A stretch of DNA of 64,000 bases. Origin: Isoetes taiwanensis. Lineage: Eukaryota > Streptophyta > Lycopodiopsida > Isoetales > Isoetaceae. Numbering within the stretch: the stretch's first letter is position 1; every line of letters begins with the position of its first letter. The notes under the pieces were generated by a model. It saw only the letters and a program-made list of their open reading frames with translations, was not told where the DNA came from and ran no database searches. The position numbers and the translations under genes are program-made. This document shows, in pieces, positions 21,279-33,539 of the stretch. The stretch covers positions 760,121-824,120 of the forward strand of contig JAJEKV010000041.1 in NCBI GenBank assembly GCA_021234155.1, in the 5' to 3' direction.

Positions 21279-22500
21279 TTTATAATAACCTATTCAATTA
21301 TTTTAGGGATATATAGTTTATGGTTTCAGGAATTGTTATTTTTACATCCATATAAAATTCCTCTGGAACCCCGTGTTATTTTGCGACATATTCTAAATGA
21401 GGTATACCCTGGATACCACAGTCGTCGGATTTGTCGATCCTACGACCCAGATCATATTTTGGAGCCTCTGGACACCTCTAGTTTCGCTTATAGTCATTTA
21501 TAATTGGAGGCGCCTATGATTTGAAAATACGATTTCGCCTAAGGTTTTGAGGGAATATCAAACCTCTATACGGCTTTGCCTAAGATTTTAGAATATGAAA
21601 TACGGGAGTTCGAATCTCTACCAAAATAACTCAATGTCTTAATAAGACTATTTTAACCAATGTACCCAATGAGCTAATGTGATTATCTTTTATCTTGAAT
21701 CTATGTTTTTTTTATAACAACCTATTCAATTATTTTAGGGATATTTAGTTTATGGTTTCAGGAATATGTTTATATCCATATCAAATCCCTCTGGCTACAT
21801 ATTCTAAACAAGGTGCACCCTGGACTACCACAGTCATCGGATTAATTGATCATATGACCCAGATCGTATTTTGGGGCCTCTGGGCACCTCTCATTTCGCT
21901 TTTCGCCTAAGGTTTTGAGGGAATATCGAACCTCTATACGGCTTTGCCTAAGATTTTAGAATATGAAATACGGGAGTTTGAACCTCTACCAAAATAACTT
22001 AATGTCCTAATAAGACTACTTTAACCAATGTACCCAGTGAGCTAATGTGATTATTTTTTATCTTGAATCTATGTTTTTTTTTTATAATAGCATATTCAAT
22101 TATGTTAGGGATATATAGTGTATGGTTTCAAGAATTGTTATTTTTACATCCATATCAAATCCCTCTGGCTACATATTCTAAACGAGGTGCACCCTGGACT
22201 ATCGCAGTCCTGGATTCGTCGATCCTACGACCCAGATCGTATTTTGGGGTCTCTGGGCACCTCTCGTTTCGCTTATAGGCGCCTATGATTTTGAAATATG
22301 AAATATGATTTCGCCTAAGGTTTTGAGGGAATATCGAACTTCTATACGAGAGTTCGAACCTCTACCAAAATAACTTAATGTCCTAATAAGACAATTTAAC
22401 CAATGTACCCAGTGAGCTAATGTGATTATTTTTTATCTTGAATCTATGGTTTTTTTTTTTTTTTTTTATAATAACCTATTCAATTATTTTAGGGATATAG
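21279..22500 (-). repeat. Tandem array of tRNA-related SINE-like units
   Basis: Three units (about 21279-21713, 21714-22072, 22073-22449) and a fourth partial tail lie head to tail. Each has the A-box/B-box-like head, a middle with CCTACGACCCAGATC, and a tail ending in an A-run after GGTTATTATA (minus strand). Unit lengths differ because of internal deletions. The fourth tail is cut by the GATA tail of a LINE. Confidence 0.8.
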
Positions 22501-24470
22501 ATAGATAGATAGATAGATACATTATTGTCCCTTGTGCCCTGAGGCCCGTGGACTTATGTAGCATGGGCGAGCTCCCTTATGGGCGCTACTAGCACATCAT
22601 GCTGGTTTACAATGTAACCTTTTCTGAAGGCTTCACTTTTCTCTATTAATCCGCACCCAGCTTTGGATCGGCTTCAAGGCGGAGCACCTGCAGTCGTCGT
22701 TATCAATCAGCTTTTGAGCCGAGCATTTCAGTATGGTATGGTGCGCCTCTCAGGCGGTTCATAACAGAAGCCCTTTTTCTTTATGTACTTCCCGGTGCCT
22801 TGCCATCATTTCCCGTATTGCGTCTGCCAGATCCCTCATTGTTTCTGACCTTGCCATCATGGTGTGTACAGGCTGACCCCACCTTACATTTCTGTACTTG
22901 TTCCTGATGTCTTCATATACCGGGCATTCATTTAGCATATGATTTTCATCTTCCACTTCCCCTCATTACAAATTCTGCATCGCGGCTTCCCATTCTGAAT
23001 CTTGCTAATCCTCTCCTCTCTCTCTATTCTCGCCATCTTTAAAAATCGCCCTTTTTTTCGATTCTTAGGTCATGGCTTCCCATTCAATCTTGCTAGGATA
23101 TCCTTCCCGGCTTTTCCTAGTAAATTATCCCCGATACATCCGTTGTCCTATCTCCAAATCCCGGGTTGAATACTGTCATAAGCCATATTGTCTTCTTGAG
23201 CCCCGTGTGTTTTTGCAGCCAAGCTTGCGTGGCTTTGTTTGCCCATTCATCATTCCATTCTCCTTCACTAATGAGGTCGCTCAGGTTCATCCCCATTTTT
23301 CTTGTCCACATTGCTACATCCTAAACCAACCATTGCTCTCGATTATGTGGGCTTTCGCCGATTCACTGATCGCGATATTCGCTAACTTATTCGGTTTTCC
23401 ACCTGCATTGTTTCTTATGAGATATCTGATGGTCTTTTCCCATGCCCTTACTTCCATTGGTTTCTGCCCCGTCTCATATACTATAGTTGTTTGTGGTGTA
23501 TTCGTTCTCAGCTTGAATTCCTGTTTATGCCATTGCCTGTAAATTCCTTCCTGCTTTTCCCATTTCTTCTCTGTCAGACCCGGTCCCCAGGCCTCTGCTC
23601 TATATAGTTGTGTAGTTGCAACTACTGCGCTGAACAAATAGCATTTGATTTCCCAGTTTATTATCGCATTGAGGAGATTCAGCCATGGTAAGTGCAAGAA
23701 GAGGGTACCTATCATCATCTATATGTGACGCACCTTTCTTATATAGTGGAGAGGCCAGTTCATGATAGAATGTTGAAGAGGCCGAAAATTTGTCTCTTGT
23801 AAAATAATAGCATATGGTTCTGTAGTTTTGATTCCTAGGCCTGTAAGTGAGAAAGGATTTCTACACCTGCCTTAAGCTCTCCTAAAAGCACTAGCACTAA
23901 TGGTAGACCCCCATATTTCAGAATTATATAGTAAAACAGGCTCTATCAAAGCCCCAAGCAAGTGGGCTTTCTGTGATCAGTCATGAATCTCTGTATGAAA
24001 ACAATTGTTTTGCATTGGATAAAGTGCTCTCCAATCAGCAGTCACACACTTGGTGATACATTGTTCCTAAAGCATGTCCTTACAAAATTCTACACCAAGG
24101 TACTTGAAGTTATCTACAACTTCAACTTCTTGGCTATCATAGTGCGAAGTTGGAATAGTGTGCCAAGAAGATTGAACTACTAAGAGCTTGGTCTTCTGGA
24201 GATTAACGCACAAACCTATGTTCTCACAAAAAATGTATAGAGTTTGTAAATGTTGTTGCATACTAACAGTTGTATGTGTCATAAACAAAACATCATCAGC
24301 ATACATAAGTTGTCTAATGATATAGTGTGTCATATGCGAGCAGCCTTTGCCACCATGAGTATCAAGCCATGCTTCTAATTGATCAATGTAAAAGCCAACG
24401 AGTGTAGAAGATAGAGGGCAACCCCGACATACTGCAATATTACTCCTCATTTGTGTATCTGATGCTAGAA
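22499..24470 (-). mobile_element. Decayed LINE, 3' part, with GATA microsatellite tail
   Basis: Reading on the minus strand, an RT fragment at 24067-24450 has GCPLSSTLVGFYIDQLE and the catalytic YADDVLF box. 23314-23718 has the post-RT region (WGPGLTEKKWEK). 22759-22956 ends in a zinc-knuckle-like remnant (ENHMLNECPVYEDIRNKY). The frame changes several times. The 3' end is a run of TATC units at about 22499-22518 instead of poly-A. The upstream endonuclease region is not recognisable past about 24470. The element is dead. Confidence 0.8.
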
Positions 24471-26266
24471 CTTAGCAAAGAACCTTTTGAAGAGTCCATA
24501 AATTGCATGTTAAAGATCTTGTAGAATCTCTAGCGCTTGCAATCACTGGCAAAGAAGCTCTCAAGGTACTATATTAAAAGTAGAAGTGAAATTTGGAAGG
24601 AGAATCTGCACGGGCCATGAGCTCGAAGTAGTTAGAGGTTCAATTGTACAAGGTACCGTCACTCACACAAAAATCCAGCTCAAATTCCACAATTATTTCC
24701 TAAGGGTTCATTGCTGAGGTGGACATGAAGGGCATGAAAAAAATGACGGGCGGTTATGCCCACTAGCACCCAAAATAAGCAAGGCAGGGGTGCTTTAAGT
24801 GGACTAAAACCCCATTAAAAGCATACGTCTGGACGCATGCTTTTGCAACCCACCAGCATACTTTTACCTAGATGAAGAAGCAAAATAAAACTGCGATGAC
24901 ATTCAATAATTTTTCTCAGATGAACATTCATGAGAAGTTCATATGCCGTGTGGCATGGTGTCATTGGCCTCATGGCCTAAATTTCATTTACCTGACTTTT
25001 ACGTAAGAGCCTTGGGCATTTTTTAAGATTACTCTTCCAGATTTGTCGATGTGTACTACCACACCAAGAACTGCCATAGTGGAATCTCAAATCTCATCCT
25101 TATATATATCCTTCATCTATCGCCAATTTGGGGTAGCATCTGCCCTAGACATCTTATTTTACTCTGGCGATGACGATCAGAAGAACAGCTTTGGCAGCAT
25201 AATGTTGTCTGTTTTCGGGTAATAGGCGAGCCCGAATCTATAATACGGGCTTGGGCACTTCGACATTCCCCTTGTTTCTGCTTTGATGCAGTCGGATATG
25301 CCCATTGCATGGGAAATAAATAACCCGAAATGGAGCTTCGAGCACATAGAAATTAGCTTATTTGCAAAAGAGATAAAAATTAGACAACAGTAGGTGAAGG
25401 TGGGGTTTGATCTTGCATGCTACAGCTGTTATAGGGATAATAAATGTTGCCTACCCCGATTTTCTGACCTCTAAGCCAATCACGTTTTGTCACATGTCTT
25501 ACATTCTTTTCTGGAGTGTTGACCTTTCTACTTACATTCTTATTTTAGGCTACATTCTGTTGCAAATTCTGTTTTAGGTGATATTCTGTCAGCATAATTT
25601 CATCACAATTTAACATCAGAATTCATACATTAAAATTTAACACGATAATTACATCGCAAATTACATCAGAATTACTTAGAATATCAAATCACCATTGATT
25701 TAGATTCAAAAGCTTACAAGACTTTAAAAAGGCCTGTTCATTTCAAGAAACATTGATTCATATCAGAGTTCATAGTAGTTCAAACAAACAGCTTGTTGAT
25801 TTGAAAACTCTACAAGAACAAAAGAACACACACGCCTATCTCTGCATTCCTTCCAGATCACTTCTTCATGATTTGTTTCATCAACTCTTGTGCTGAAATG
25901 CTTGGCATCACGACATTGCAATTCTGAAAGCTACCGCTTGAGATGTCAACCTTGTCTACATTGTGTAAAGCGCAACAAGGAATGTTGGATGGGCTCAGGC
26001 TTTACACGAATGAAAACAAGGTGGTATAATTGTGTCTCTTCTGGATTTTTCAAAAAAATGACTGCTACAAGATCACGTTCACTAGTACGAAAAAGTGTGA
26101 TTCTTGATCCACCAAACCGTTTACCACTTGTCAAGGCCCCGATTGTAATAGGTTGATGTCTTCTGATCTTCTAAATATATCTATTTTTTTAAGCATGCTA
26201 TATATCAGGTTTTCTAACCTATTGTATGAGAAGTTTTGTAACCTATTATAACTATATACTACAAGA
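24471..26266. other. No gene recognised
   Basis: Mixed AT-rich sequence. A pair of overlapping ORFs near 25890-26156 shows no known motif. Nothing else supported. Confidence 0.35.
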
Positions 26267-26449
26267 ATTTAGCGCTGGCAAAGCCAGCGCTTTTGTTGCG
26301 GTATGTGTGTAACACGTTACCGACGAAGAGAATAGTAGGGACGTATGCATAGTATGATATGATAATGATTTTGCGTGCCCCTGGGAATCGAACCCAGGTT
26401 ACTCCACAGGTGCGTTGCCCACGGCGTAGAGGGAGCATCGGTTCTTGTA
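26267..26449 (-). repeat. Short element with tRNA-like SINE core
   Basis: The minus strand carries a B-box (GGGTTCGATTCCC at 26383-26395) inside a T-arm-like stem and a degenerate A-box (CCGTGGGCAACGCACC) upstream, resembling a tRNA-derived SINE head. CTACAAGAA at about 26269 and its complement TTCTTGTAG near 26445 bracket it, as in CACTA-like ends. A perfect stem, AGCGCTGGC/GCCAGCGCT, lies at 26271-26291. It is not an intact tRNA gene, because the acceptor and D arms do not pair. Confidence 0.45.
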
Positions 26450-28082
26450 GGGGACCGGTGCTCCGTCTACGTCGTCGGCATTGAGGTGAACGGAGGTTTT
26501 TTCTCTCTCTCTCTCTCTTTTTTAAACTCAGATTACATAGTATGCTAAGGCCCATCATGAACTCTTGAGACTTGCCGGTCGGGGCCCCCTTCCAGACCGG
26601 AAAGGGGCTCCCCCCTTCCATTCCCCAACAAAATGGAAGTTGGGAGTGCATCTGCAGGAGCTTCATCCAAAAGGCTTGCAGGGGATTTTGAAGCTGCAAA
26701 TGACTAAATCGGTCCAGAATCACCCCCACCAATAGAGCATTAAGCAGATGGGCGCCAGAATCACTGCTGCCGGATTGCGCAGTAGCAGAGTGCCGGATTG
26801 TTCATCCGGTTTTGCCGGTTTCTTCTTACCGGATGAGCGGAAAGCTCGTCCCAACTTCCATTCCGCGGTGGAATTGAGACACGTGGCACAACCAAAATGA
26901 ATTCCAGCGACCAACTTCCATTTTGTGCACCTTATGGTGCTATGGGCTATGGAATGAAGGAGAGATGATAACCGACCTTTGTTTCAATTCAAAGAATAAA
27001 GAGCAAAATAGTGGCACTAACATTTGCATTTAGAATTGCTGCTACTGCTTGATGCGGATTCTAACCGGGTTAGACAGAATCGGCTGTTTCGATTTCAGCC
27101 CAAGCTGGATTTTTCCCACCGGGAACCCAAATTCATGAATTGCCCAGCCTAATCAGTGAGTTTTTTCAAAATTTGTAGATCTTGAATTTTCTTAAGGAAA
27201 TAGGTAGATTCGTCGGCAAAAAACAAAACACTCATATTTTCCATGGCAATTAGCAGATTCTCGGCTTACATCCGGCCCAATTGATGGGTTTCTGCATCCA
27301 AGTCATGGATTTCTAAACCCAGTCTATGAATCGGCTATCTTCTACAGAACCCAATTCCTTTAGCAGGTAGTTTTTTTCTCAAGCAGGATAAGCTGTGTCT
27401 TAAGTTCCGTGTGCAACAAACGAGCAAAATCTTAAATTCATGCATTAGCTGGCCTTAGGAGGCAGCGATGTGCAACAAACGAACAAAAAGCATAGCCCAA
27501 TACATTCTTACTGGGCTCACCTCTTCAAATAATAGGAATACGGTTTATTCTTTGCTGCATTCATGACGGAGAAAAGACAAAGAAGAGCCCACGAAGGCCT
27601 TAAATTCTATTCCGTTTTTTCAATGCAGGGGACGTCCTTTCCTTCGCCAGAGCTGGACAGAGTATCCGACCCGCGCCTCAGGGTCACTGGAATTAAACCC
27701 CCTTTCCAAAAATCCCTTCCTTCGATGCCTTCCTGCTCCACAATCTGGCAGAGCGAGGGTTCTTCCTCTGCTTCCATGCCTGGGCTTGTCTTTGCCGTAA
27801 ATCCGACCCATCAAGCCCTTTCATACAATCAACTCTGTTTTTGTTTCTGTCAAGCCCTTTCATACAATCAACTCTGTTTTTGTTTCTGTTTTGCCGATCA
27901 AAGCTATGAACCCAAGAGCAATTTTTGTATATTTTGTGCATAGAATGAATCAAAAATTCGGAAGCCCTTTTCTTGCTCTGCACAAAGCTTCTTCAGCTGG
28001 GTTAATCAGAATTTACCTGTTGGAGCTTTTTGTTTCTAAAGAGCAAAATTTGTTTAAAGGCAACGCTTAAAACCAAGATTGC
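26450..28082. other. No gene recognised; 39-bp direct duplication
   Basis: Contains several CCGG-rich inverted words near 26760-26850 and a tandem 39-bp duplication (CAAGCCCTTTCATACAATCA...) at about 27809-27887. Confidence 0.4.
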
Positions 28083-28797
28083 ATGCCAGTAAGGAAAGCG
28101 CAGTGGGTTCGTGCAAAGGAAATTCGACCGTTTAGTTTTTTGCTGAGAAATCTATCTACTTCCTTGAGCCTCCGCATTGTAGGTCTTGAAGAGGCGAGTG
28201 ACACTCTTGCTACAGCTGAGGTAGACCGGTTTTTCACTGAAGTGATGCACATACAGGCAGAGGGCATTCTTTCAGCACATCGAGTACCTACTAGTTCGTT
28301 TTCGAGATGCCTTGTCCAGACTGCACATTCTTCGGCATGGCAATCACTTGAAAGGAACCGCCTTCTCTGTCCAGGAAGACCTCACCCCCGCACAGCTCTG
28401 CACACGAAAGGAAGAATTATGTCGGGTTCGTGAGGCTCGCCTACAGCGGAAGTGGGCCGTATACAGAGGGGGCCAGGCTATCATCCGAGATCATTGGCCA
28501 CTTGATCCGTGGGCAATTTCTGTGTAGCCCTGTGCTTTGCGGTTCCATTTTAGTTTCGGTTTTGGTTTGGCTTTCAGCTTCTCCTTTTATTGTCTATATT
28601 GTTGTTTGACCTGGGGCATAGCCCCCGAGTTCTGCTTGGGCTTATGCCCGCTGCTTTTGTTCTCAGTATGGTGATTTGTTAGGGGGCTCAGCCCCTGAGT
28701 TCTGTTAGGGCTCATGCCCTCTTCTTATGTTCTGGTCCCATAACCCGATTGGGTTCCGTGGACGTTAAAAATTTCTTCCTTCCTTCCTTCCTTCCTA
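28083..28797 (+). mobile_element. LINE ORF1-like relic with (TTCC)n tail
   Basis: Two overlapping frames (28083-28433 and 28312-28527) together resemble the RRM-like and C-terminal parts of an L1-type ORF1 protein (Transposase_22-like). The key words are DRFFTEVMHIQAEGILSAHR, then, after a frame change, LKGTAFSVQEDLTPAQL and REARLQRKWAVYRGGQAII. About 240 bp of 3' UTR with internal direct repeats follows, ending in a TTCC microsatellite (28777-28796). No RT lies between, so it is either an internal deletion or an ORF1-only non-autonomous family. ORF1 proteins of this kind bind element RNA. Confidence 0.6.
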
Positions 28798-29686
28798 AGG
28801 AAATTCAAAAATTTCCATGATAAATACACCAATTCGGTTCAAAATCTACAAATTTATTTAAGAGGCCTACAAATTCATTGGAGAAAACACCCCTAAAAAT
28901 CATAGAACGGAAAAAATGGTTTTCTTGAATGGGTTTCTTGGCAGACAGAGCATGTGATCAGAGTAGCACAGTAACAACTCTATTCAATCCGGCAGATCAG
29001 AAAAAAAAAGGACTATCGGCCGGATTTGCCCGCAGGCATACATAACTCCCAGTCCAAAGCTCCCAACTAATCCTCAAACGTCCCTGCCGGAACCCTTTCC
29101 CGATGCCAAATGTAATCTTTTTTAGGTTTTTTTGCCCTGAAATATTTATTTTTGAATTTTTTTTTGCCGGAAAATCACTTTTTTTTTCCTACTAGTTATC
29201 TCTAATATATAATTGTAATATGGGAGGTAAGGGGCAGCTTACGTGTGTGTTTTTTATGGAAAATTATGATATAAATTGGACACGTGTGAGCGCATAAAAA
29301 GTTTGGAAAGTGGTAGTGTTTTCTAGAAGTTTCGAGCATGTGGTAGGGTTTCATGTGAGCATCTGTTCGAGAAGTTTTCGTTCAGCTTCTCCAAGTTTCT
29401 AGCCTGTTCTTGTGCGTCATATATAAAGGGGAAGTCAGATGTTCAGATTGAATTGCAGTCGTAGGCGTCTAACATCCAGGCGCGGTCATAGTTATGGTAT
29501 GGACGTAGGCGTCCAAGTTAGATTTGTAGGACGGAGGTAGTTTTTCCGAGAATTTTCGGACTTCTTGGATGGTGGAACGATTTCTTGCAGGTTCCGGAAG
29601 CTTCCAACCTATATTTCTGCTTAAATCAACACTGAGTTGTAGGCGGCTATGTCTTAGGCGTTCAGGTTTAGATTCAAACAAAGTAC
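28798..29686. other. No gene recognised
   Basis: The final exon of the chaperone gene to the right would be expected here on the minus strand. A weak WKLPEPA-like stretch near 29590 is not convincing. Confidence 0.35.
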
Positions 29687-30504
29687 CTTCTCCAGCTTTT
29701 AAAACTTGAAGGTATTTATGCAATTCGCTTGCTAACAAAAAAGCATCTGGTATATTATCTCCTTCAGAGCAATAGCACACTAGACTGACTACACTACACG
29801 TAAACCTCTTGCCTGCAAGCAGCAATACATTAATCAGTGCAGATAAGATTCTAACACGATACAACTATTATACCTTCAGGCTAGACAACAATGCGGCGAA
29901 GGGCATACTTGAATAGTATTCTCTGATCGATTGTTCTTCGTTGGAAACAAATAATGGAACCTGCCTCAGAGATTGAAGATTTAGTGCTGAGTCATCACTA
30001 GGTAATGAGAAATGCTCAAACTTCTTCCAACCCAGCTTCTTGCATATCTCATCCACCCCACTTCTGAGGTGTAGTTTATAGGCCTGGTAAAAGATCTTTT
30101 CTATTATTAGAATGCCAACGAACTCTTTTCTATCCTAAAACTTGAAAGTTAATTGATCATCAATCCGGAATACAAATAATAACCATACCCAGCAGTTTCA
30201 ATCCTTTCTCTTTTGCCAGAGTCCATGCCAGACACTATTACTACTTCCTTAAAGTGCTCCTGTTGTATCCATTCAGCAAGATTCACTGCATACTTTGTCA
30301 TTGTTCCCTGCATAACATCATGCAGGTGTAAAAAAAATGACAGATGCATCAGAAAATCAGCTACTGCATTGTACCTGATCATATCTGTTGGGATAATAGC
30401 ACAGCCATGCAGAGTCCATATAGTTTGTCCATTAATAGAAAATACCTTTATAACTGGTGACCTTTGTTGCACAATAGTGATGTCATTTTCTGAATCTTTA
30501 TTTA
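29687..30504 (-). CDS. PSMG2: Proteasome assembly chaperone 2 (PAC2/PSMG2), four exons (partial)
   Basis: Exons 30446-30504, 30189-30307, 29874-30083 and 29687-29812 have canonical splice sites. They read, in order, VQQRSPVIK, then KYAVNLAEWIQQ...VIVSGMDSGKRERIE, then LGWKKFE...YYSSMPFAALLSSLK, then VCYCSEGDNIPDAFLLASEL. This is the order and content of the central and C-terminal parts of PAC2, which with PAC1 forms the dimer that guides proteasome alpha-ring assembly in the cytosol. The first exons (with the conserved N-terminal GNVGQLAVDLL-type core) and the last exon are not found in the window. All four exons are open, so the gene may be real with long introns, or a 5'- and 3'-truncated copy. 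Confidence 0.85.
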
Positions 30505-33183
30505 CTGCAGTTCAGGTCAGAGATGTGTGTCAAGTTTATATTTTTTTAACATAGCAAGGAAATTCTATGCTAAGAGACCACTAACATTTAGAACCCAATA
30601 CCATTCAATATGTCCACAAAGGCTCTCGTTAGGAGAAGCACGATGATAAAAGGAGTCACAACCTCAGAGAATACTTAAAGGGCAGCATCTTTCTCATCTC
30701 AAGACTTATAGGGCAGCTATGTATATTGACAAGCTGCAATTTCATGAGGCTGTCCCTGCCTCAATTCGCTTAGAAGCTGTTGCACATCATTCCTACTCTG
30801 TGGTGGCGCTAATAATTGGCAGTCTCCAGCTGTGTGTACTTCTATACATAGTATTCAATTCTGTAACATATCAAATTATCTGAATGGTATGTAGTTATCC
30901 GCAGCCTTTAGGAATACTGTTGCAATTGTAATGTGAACACAATTGAGTGATGGTAATTTCAGCTATAAGGAGAAGTTTAACGAGTAAGTCTCACTATATG
31001 TCAAGGTAAATCTTAAACAGAGAGCTAAAACTAGCATTTTATAAAACTGGTTGTTAAATTACCATGTTTCATAATATATCCAGTGTAATTCTATACTTGC
31101 CAGAAAGGATTTACTGTCAAAATAACGGGTTACTAACCCTCAAGAGCAAGAGCAAGACTCCCTTCTAACCCTCAAGAGCTCTGCCTGTGGACCAAATGGA
31201 TCGTTATGTCAATGCTGCATTACACTGGTGAGCAGGAAGTTTTGGAACAAGCAATCACTGTACCATGCTAAGTCATCCATTTTTAATGTTTGGACTATCA
31301 TAGAATTAAGCGTCCAATTTTGCAAATTGGAGTTAAATGATCTGAATAGGATGCAGCTGTATTGGATTATTCAGTTGATCGGTTCAGCAGGTTGGCTTCA
31401 CCAGCCCCTCGCTGCATGTGGGGAAGGCGACCTGCTTTTATTGGTCTGGCGATGCATGCATCATTCATTGGCATTTGGTTGAAAAGCATCGGACCAGCCC
31501 TTTAAGTCACAACCATAAGCTGGAGCTTATGCTTAATTTAATAATAAGTTATATCATTTGGTAAGAACAAAAATTGTTTAGGATTCTACTTTCACAGTCA
31601 TTTATAAAGTGCTGAAAGGTTTCTTTCTTCTCTTTATAGATCGAAAATGCATCTCCTAAAGATGAAATTAGAGGGAGCTTTGAATGAGGCGCCCAGTTTT
31701 TTACTATTTTACGGCAAAATACTTCGTGGATTGGAGCGCACTTTAGACACTTAATTCACGCTGGGAGGGGCATTACGCCCTGCAAGGCTTTGAGGCGGCG
31801 GCTGTTTCTATTGAGGCATTGCAGGAATTAGTCGTCTTCGTTTGAATCTGGTGTTTTCCTTGAGAAATCCCGTATCACTATGCTGGTAGTTTCGTAAAAG
31901 GATTTTAGCATGCTTTTGATCACTAAATGACATGGAGAGACATACGCAAGGAAGCCAAGATCCTAAAACTCGCCACATAATCATTTGCAGTCTGCCTTGA
32001 CAGATAATAGTTGTCACGGTGAAAAAGAGTAAGGTATGCACATCTGTTAGTTCTGTTAATCACTGTTAATTAAGAAGCTACAAATATATAGTCCCATTTC
32101 AGGAAATTGTAAATAACATTTGAAGTCCCATTTCAGGAAATTGTAAATAACATTTGAGATCTGTCAATGTAAATAACAGTTGAGATCTGTCTAATGTTTA
32201 GTTGGGATCTGTGTAATGTCTGGGAAAGAAGCTAAAAGATTGTAGACTTTTGAATGGTAAGCTAAAACATTTTGGGCATTGTCCATGTCCCTATCAAGTG
32301 TGGATTTGTCCCCTTGGTGAACAAACGATAAAAGTGTGGATTTAGTTTCTACTGATGATATATTCGAGAAGTTGTTCATTAGTTAATCATGCACATCTTT
32401 TGCCGAATAAATAGTTGGTCATGATTGATTATTTTTTGTGTTTGCTCAAGTTTGAAACCATAAAATGCAATTTGATGTCTCCAAAAAGGGTCATAGAAGG
32501 GTGGTACGCAAGTCTTTATGTTCAACAAATGTCTAATTGGTATCATGTACTATGGAGTTTGCCATACAGGTTACCATCAAATTATGTAACAAATGGCAGG
32601 GAACATACCATCCAATTGTTCGGAGTAAATGATTTCAGTTTCCTATGGTTTTAAAGTCAAATTCGACAACCCTTTAAGCTATCGTACGTTCCATTCATTC
32701 TGTTGTGTTTTTATCAATATAGGCAAAAGATTATTGGTGTTATGTTAGATGTTGGATCTCAAGTCAAGATATTCATAATGAGGGACTACTTTTGGGTTAA
32801 GAACGTGGTCGATCGTTGTGGTTGATTATTGTGGTAACTATGTTATTATCCTTGCCTCTACATCAAGACCCGATACTACAAAGGGGAAGGAACCCATAGA
32901 CACAAGTGAGAAATCACGAAGTATGCAATAGACATGAAACAAACACAAATCAAGAAGCACAAAAGCATGCCCATCCAATATCAAAGACACACGTGCATTC
33001 ATTATAAATATGTAAATATCACACTTCAAAGCAATTGAAAACTCTATGATGTGTTATCAATCTCACAAACCGAATAGCTAATGAAAAATCGTCTTAAATC
33101 TCTCACACATAAGCACCCACTAAAAGACCAAACTATAAAAACAACAAACTAGCGGCGACTGACCAAATTAAATCTTATATATA
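30505..33183. other. No gene recognised; short tandem duplication
   Basis: A 34-bp unit (AGTCCCATTTCAGGAAATTG...) is repeated at about 32092-32158, with further degenerate AACA(T/G)TTGAGATCTGT units to 32190. No exon of the neighbouring chaperone gene found. Confidence 0.4.
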
Positions 33184-33276
33184 ATAATAATAATATAAGA
33201 TTACTAGCTGCCTTTTTTGGAATTATAGATATCTATCTTTCCGGCATGAATTTAGAGTAAATTTGAGTGCTAGCTA
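33184..33276 (+). repeat. Direct repeat, left copy
   Basis: About 93 bp (TAATATAAGATTACTAGCTG...) recurs almost exactly at 35621-35713, bracketing 2.3 kb that includes an LRR gene fragment and palindromic sequence. Confidence 0.8.
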
Positions 33277-33539
33277 TGTACTAGGTAATTGCCGGGGAGG
33301 AGGGCATTCAGCTATATAACCGGCCCCGCCAAACGAAGGCGGTTACGAGCGGGAGCCACCTGAAAGCCGCCGAGTTTAACGGCCGCCACGGCAGTTCCTT
33401 TATAATTGCCGACTATGGTCATATGACCAGTACCTTTAAATTTCCACTTCTCTGCTTTGATCCAGGCGGATCGTGTAATTTCTCTGCGGCGGATGAAATT
33501 TCATTGTTAATCTTCAAAAACAGGTTGGTTTATGTGATG

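Noticed and set aside
23072-23542. 156-codon plus-strand ORF
   Set aside because: It is the antisense of the LINE post-RT region, which makes better sense on the minus strand.
26341-26430. tRNA gene
   Set aside because: The T-arm is good, but the acceptor, D and anticodon arms do not pair, so it is a SINE-type remnant.
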